Shown piece after piece: positions 7,130 through 8,413 of a stretch of 8,413 nucleotides of DNA (positions within the stretch are counted from its first letter, which is position 1; each line of letters begins with the position of its first letter). The notes under the pieces are model-generated. The model saw nothing but the letters and a program-made list of their open reading frames with translations, ran no database searches and was not told the origin of the DNA. The stretch is from Campylobacteraceae bacterium (lineage in GTDB: Bacteria > Campylobacterota > Campylobacteria > Campylobacterales > UBA6016): contig JAEMQC010000097.1 in assembly GCA_022758985.1 (NCBI GenBank), forward strand, positions 1-8,413. The letters are read 5' to 3'. Made by a program: the position numbers and the translations under genes.

Positions 7130-7582
7130 TTAAACTGCTGGAAGCAAAAACAGAGGCTCGCTCGAACCTTTTATTTCACCAAACTCGAGACTCTCCCGCA
7201 AAACCAAAGGAAGCACGGTCGCAGCCTCTTCAAAAACTTTTACCGTTATTTTACCAGCTTCAGACACAAAGTAACTGTTTCCAAAAGCTCTTATAGGAGA
7301 CGAGTCGTTAAATACAAACGGAGAAACTCCGTAAAAAGGTATTTTTTTTATAATCGACAAAGCCTTCAAGCAGACGTAGGCAATTTTTAACGACATATGA
7401 TTACCGGGTCCGTTAGTGTAGTATATTTCATCCGGCGCAAACTCTTGTAGCGCCTCGTCTATCATTAACGGCAAAACGTCGCTGGCCCTACCCTCTTTTT
7501 CGAGTTTTTTTATTAGAACGCCTCCGTCATAAACACCCAAAACAAACGGAGAGGATACGTTCAAAAACAAAAATCTAATCAA
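7130..7582 (-). CDS. tsaB: Short TsaB-like protein (tRNA t6A modification)
   Basis: A 150-residue protein resembling the N-terminal part of TsaB (YeaZ), which pairs with TsaD for the t6A37 modification of tRNAs. Residues 5-20 ([16 protein letters not shown]) correspond to the usual opening strand with Asp-Thr-Ser and the following hairpin. Residues 56-74 ([19 protein letters not shown]) align with the GPGSFTGLRIG helix region, and IPFYGVSP (81-88) follows as expected. Family members are commonly about 220-230 residues, so roughly the C-terminal third is missing, and the signature motifs are degenerate. The start is TTG at 7582, overlapping the lpxC stop as TTGA, with GGAGAG 9 bases upstream. 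The next Met is at residue 40, so no better start exists. C. jejuni has a similarly placed small gene, as I recall. The assignment to TsaB is likely but not certain. Confidence 0.75.
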   Translation of the reverse strand: MIRFLFLNVSSPFVLGVYDGGVLIKKLEKEGRASDVLPLMIDEALQEFAPDEIYYTNGPGNHMSLKIAYVCLKALSIIKKIPFYGVSPFVFNDSSPIRAFGNSYFVSEAGKITVKVFEEAATVLPLVLRESLEFGEIKGSSEPLFLLPAV

Positions 7583-8413
7583 GAGCGGACACTCTCCAGA
7601 ACTACTTCTTTTTCACCCTCTTTTTCAATATGAAGCTCTACTATCTCATAGTTTTCGGCGCTTTCCAAAAGCTTTTTTGTAAGCAGATGGTTTAGCTTAT
7701 GGCTTCCAGCGCTTGCCTCATAATGTCCTATAAACGGCATTCCAAGAAGCGTCATATCGCCGATCGCATCCAATACCTTGTGGCGCACGAACTCATCATC
7801 AAATCTAAGCCCCTCTGGGTTTAATATCTTAAAGTCGTCTAGAACTATCGCATTTTCAAGACTTCCGCCTTTTGCCAAACCTATCGAACGTAGATACTGA
7901 ACCTCTTTTAAAAAACCAAAAGTTCTAGCTCTACCTATCTCGTTTTTGAAGTTTTCCCTAGTAAATACAAAATCATATCTTTGCACTTGAATGAGCGGAT
8001 GGTCAAACTTGATCTCATAGCTATATCTACACTCGCTAGCTGGAGATAATCTAACAAACTTATCCCCCTCCCTAACCTCTACGGCTTTTTTTACGACGAG
8101 TACTTTTTTTGCCGCATCAAGCTCTTTTATTCCAGCCTCTTCCAAAAGCATGCAAAATGCGGCGGATGAGCCCTCCATTATCGGCACTTCGTCGTTATCT
8201 ATCACTATTCTCAGATTGTCTATACCGCTTGCAGATATAGCAGACATTAAATGTTCTATAGTCGATATGACAACGCCGTCTTTGCCTATAACGGTCGCCA
8301 TCTTGGTGTCTACAACATTTTCGGGTTTGAGCTCTATCGTTTTGGCTTGATCTTCACGGTAAAAGACTATCCCGCTTCCAGCATCAAGCGGCTCCAACCT
8401 CAGTCTTACTACA
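7579..8413 (-). CDS. lpxC: UDP-3-O-acyl-N-acetylglucosamine deacetylase, 5' end cut by window edge
   Basis: A zinc-dependent cytosolic deacetylase that carries out the committed step of lipid A synthesis. The frame stays open to the right edge. The TTG at 8397 is an internal leucine, since readable codons upstream (VVRLR) continue the family's N-terminal strand; about 20 residues are missing. Numbering from that leucine, the zinc-site STIEHLMSA is at 45-53 with His49, and PIMEGSSAAF at 72-81. LRFDDEFVRHKVLDAIGD at 197-214 carries the zinc ligands His206 and Asp210, and AGSHKLNHLL at 230-239 holds the catalytic-site His233. The C terminus is complete with TGA at 7581-7579. Its presence shows a Gram-negative host making lipid A. 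Its stop overlaps the tsaB-like start, so the two are probably translated together. Confidence 0.96.
   Translation of the reverse strand, partial: VVRLRLEPLDAGSGIVFYREDQAKTIELKPENVVDTKMATVIGKDGVVISTIEHLMSAISASGIDNLRIVIDNDEVPIMEGSSAAFCMLLEEAGIKELDAAKKVLVVKKAVEVREGDKFVRLSPASECRYSYEIKFDHPLIQVQRYDFVFTRENFKNEIGRARTFGFLKEVQYLRSIGLAKGGSLENAIVLDDFKILNPEGLRFDDEFVRHKVLDAIGDMTLLGMPFIGHYEASAGSHKLNHLLTKKLLESAENYEIVELHIEKEGEKEVVLESVRS
7592..7597 (-). promoter_or_regulatory. Shine-Dalgarno for the tsaB-like gene (TTG start)
   Basis: The minus strand reads GGAGAG inside the end of lpxC, 9 bases before TTG 7582-7580. It supports the TTGA stop/start overlap as the real junction. Confidence 0.6.

Noticed and set aside
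8395..8397. TTG at 8397 as the start of lpxC
   Set aside because: The frame continues upstream to the window edge with residues fitting the LpxC N terminus, and the known enzyme needs about 20 more residues.

Overview
The window looks like chromosomal core DNA of an epsilonproteobacterium, most likely a Campylobacter. The gene string lpxC, short tsaB-like gene, thrB, ylxR-like gene, infB, rbfA, rimP matches the order I remember from Campylobacter jejuni. The base composition (about 40-45% GC by eye) and the attached ribD, ppk2 and bioD suggest a higher-GC Campylobacter such as the concisus/curvus/rectus group. The species call is inference, and no database search was possible.

All eleven genes lie on the minus strand, so the window reads from its right end to its left. 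From right to left they are: lpxC (lipid A synthesis, 5' end cut by the window edge), tsaB-like (tRNA t6A modification), thrB (homoserine kinase), ylxR-like (small RNA-binding family), infB (initiation factor 2), rbfA and rimP (30S maturation), ribD (riboflavin synthesis), ppk2 (polyphosphate:nucleotide phosphotransferase), bioD (biotin synthesis), and the start of a gene for an exported protein that runs off the left edge.

The packing is extreme. Junctions are overlaps of 1 to 10 bases or gaps of 1, 3, 14 and 21 bases. There is no intergenic space that could hold an obvious promoter or a strong terminator. This suggests one long co-transcribed unit whose ends lie outside the window. The middle block (ylxR, infB, rbfA, rimP) is the conserved translation-initiation and ribosome-maturation group without nusA. 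The flanks supply cell-envelope, amino-acid and cofactor functions.

Six of the ten visible start sites appear to be TTG or GTG, several with a clear Shine-Dalgarno sequence. I found no mobile element, RNA gene, CRISPR array or accessory system. The points most worth a second look are the unannotated exported protein at the left edge, the short and motif-degenerate TsaB homologue, the four-cysteine YlxR protein, and the insertion in the RibD deaminase domain.
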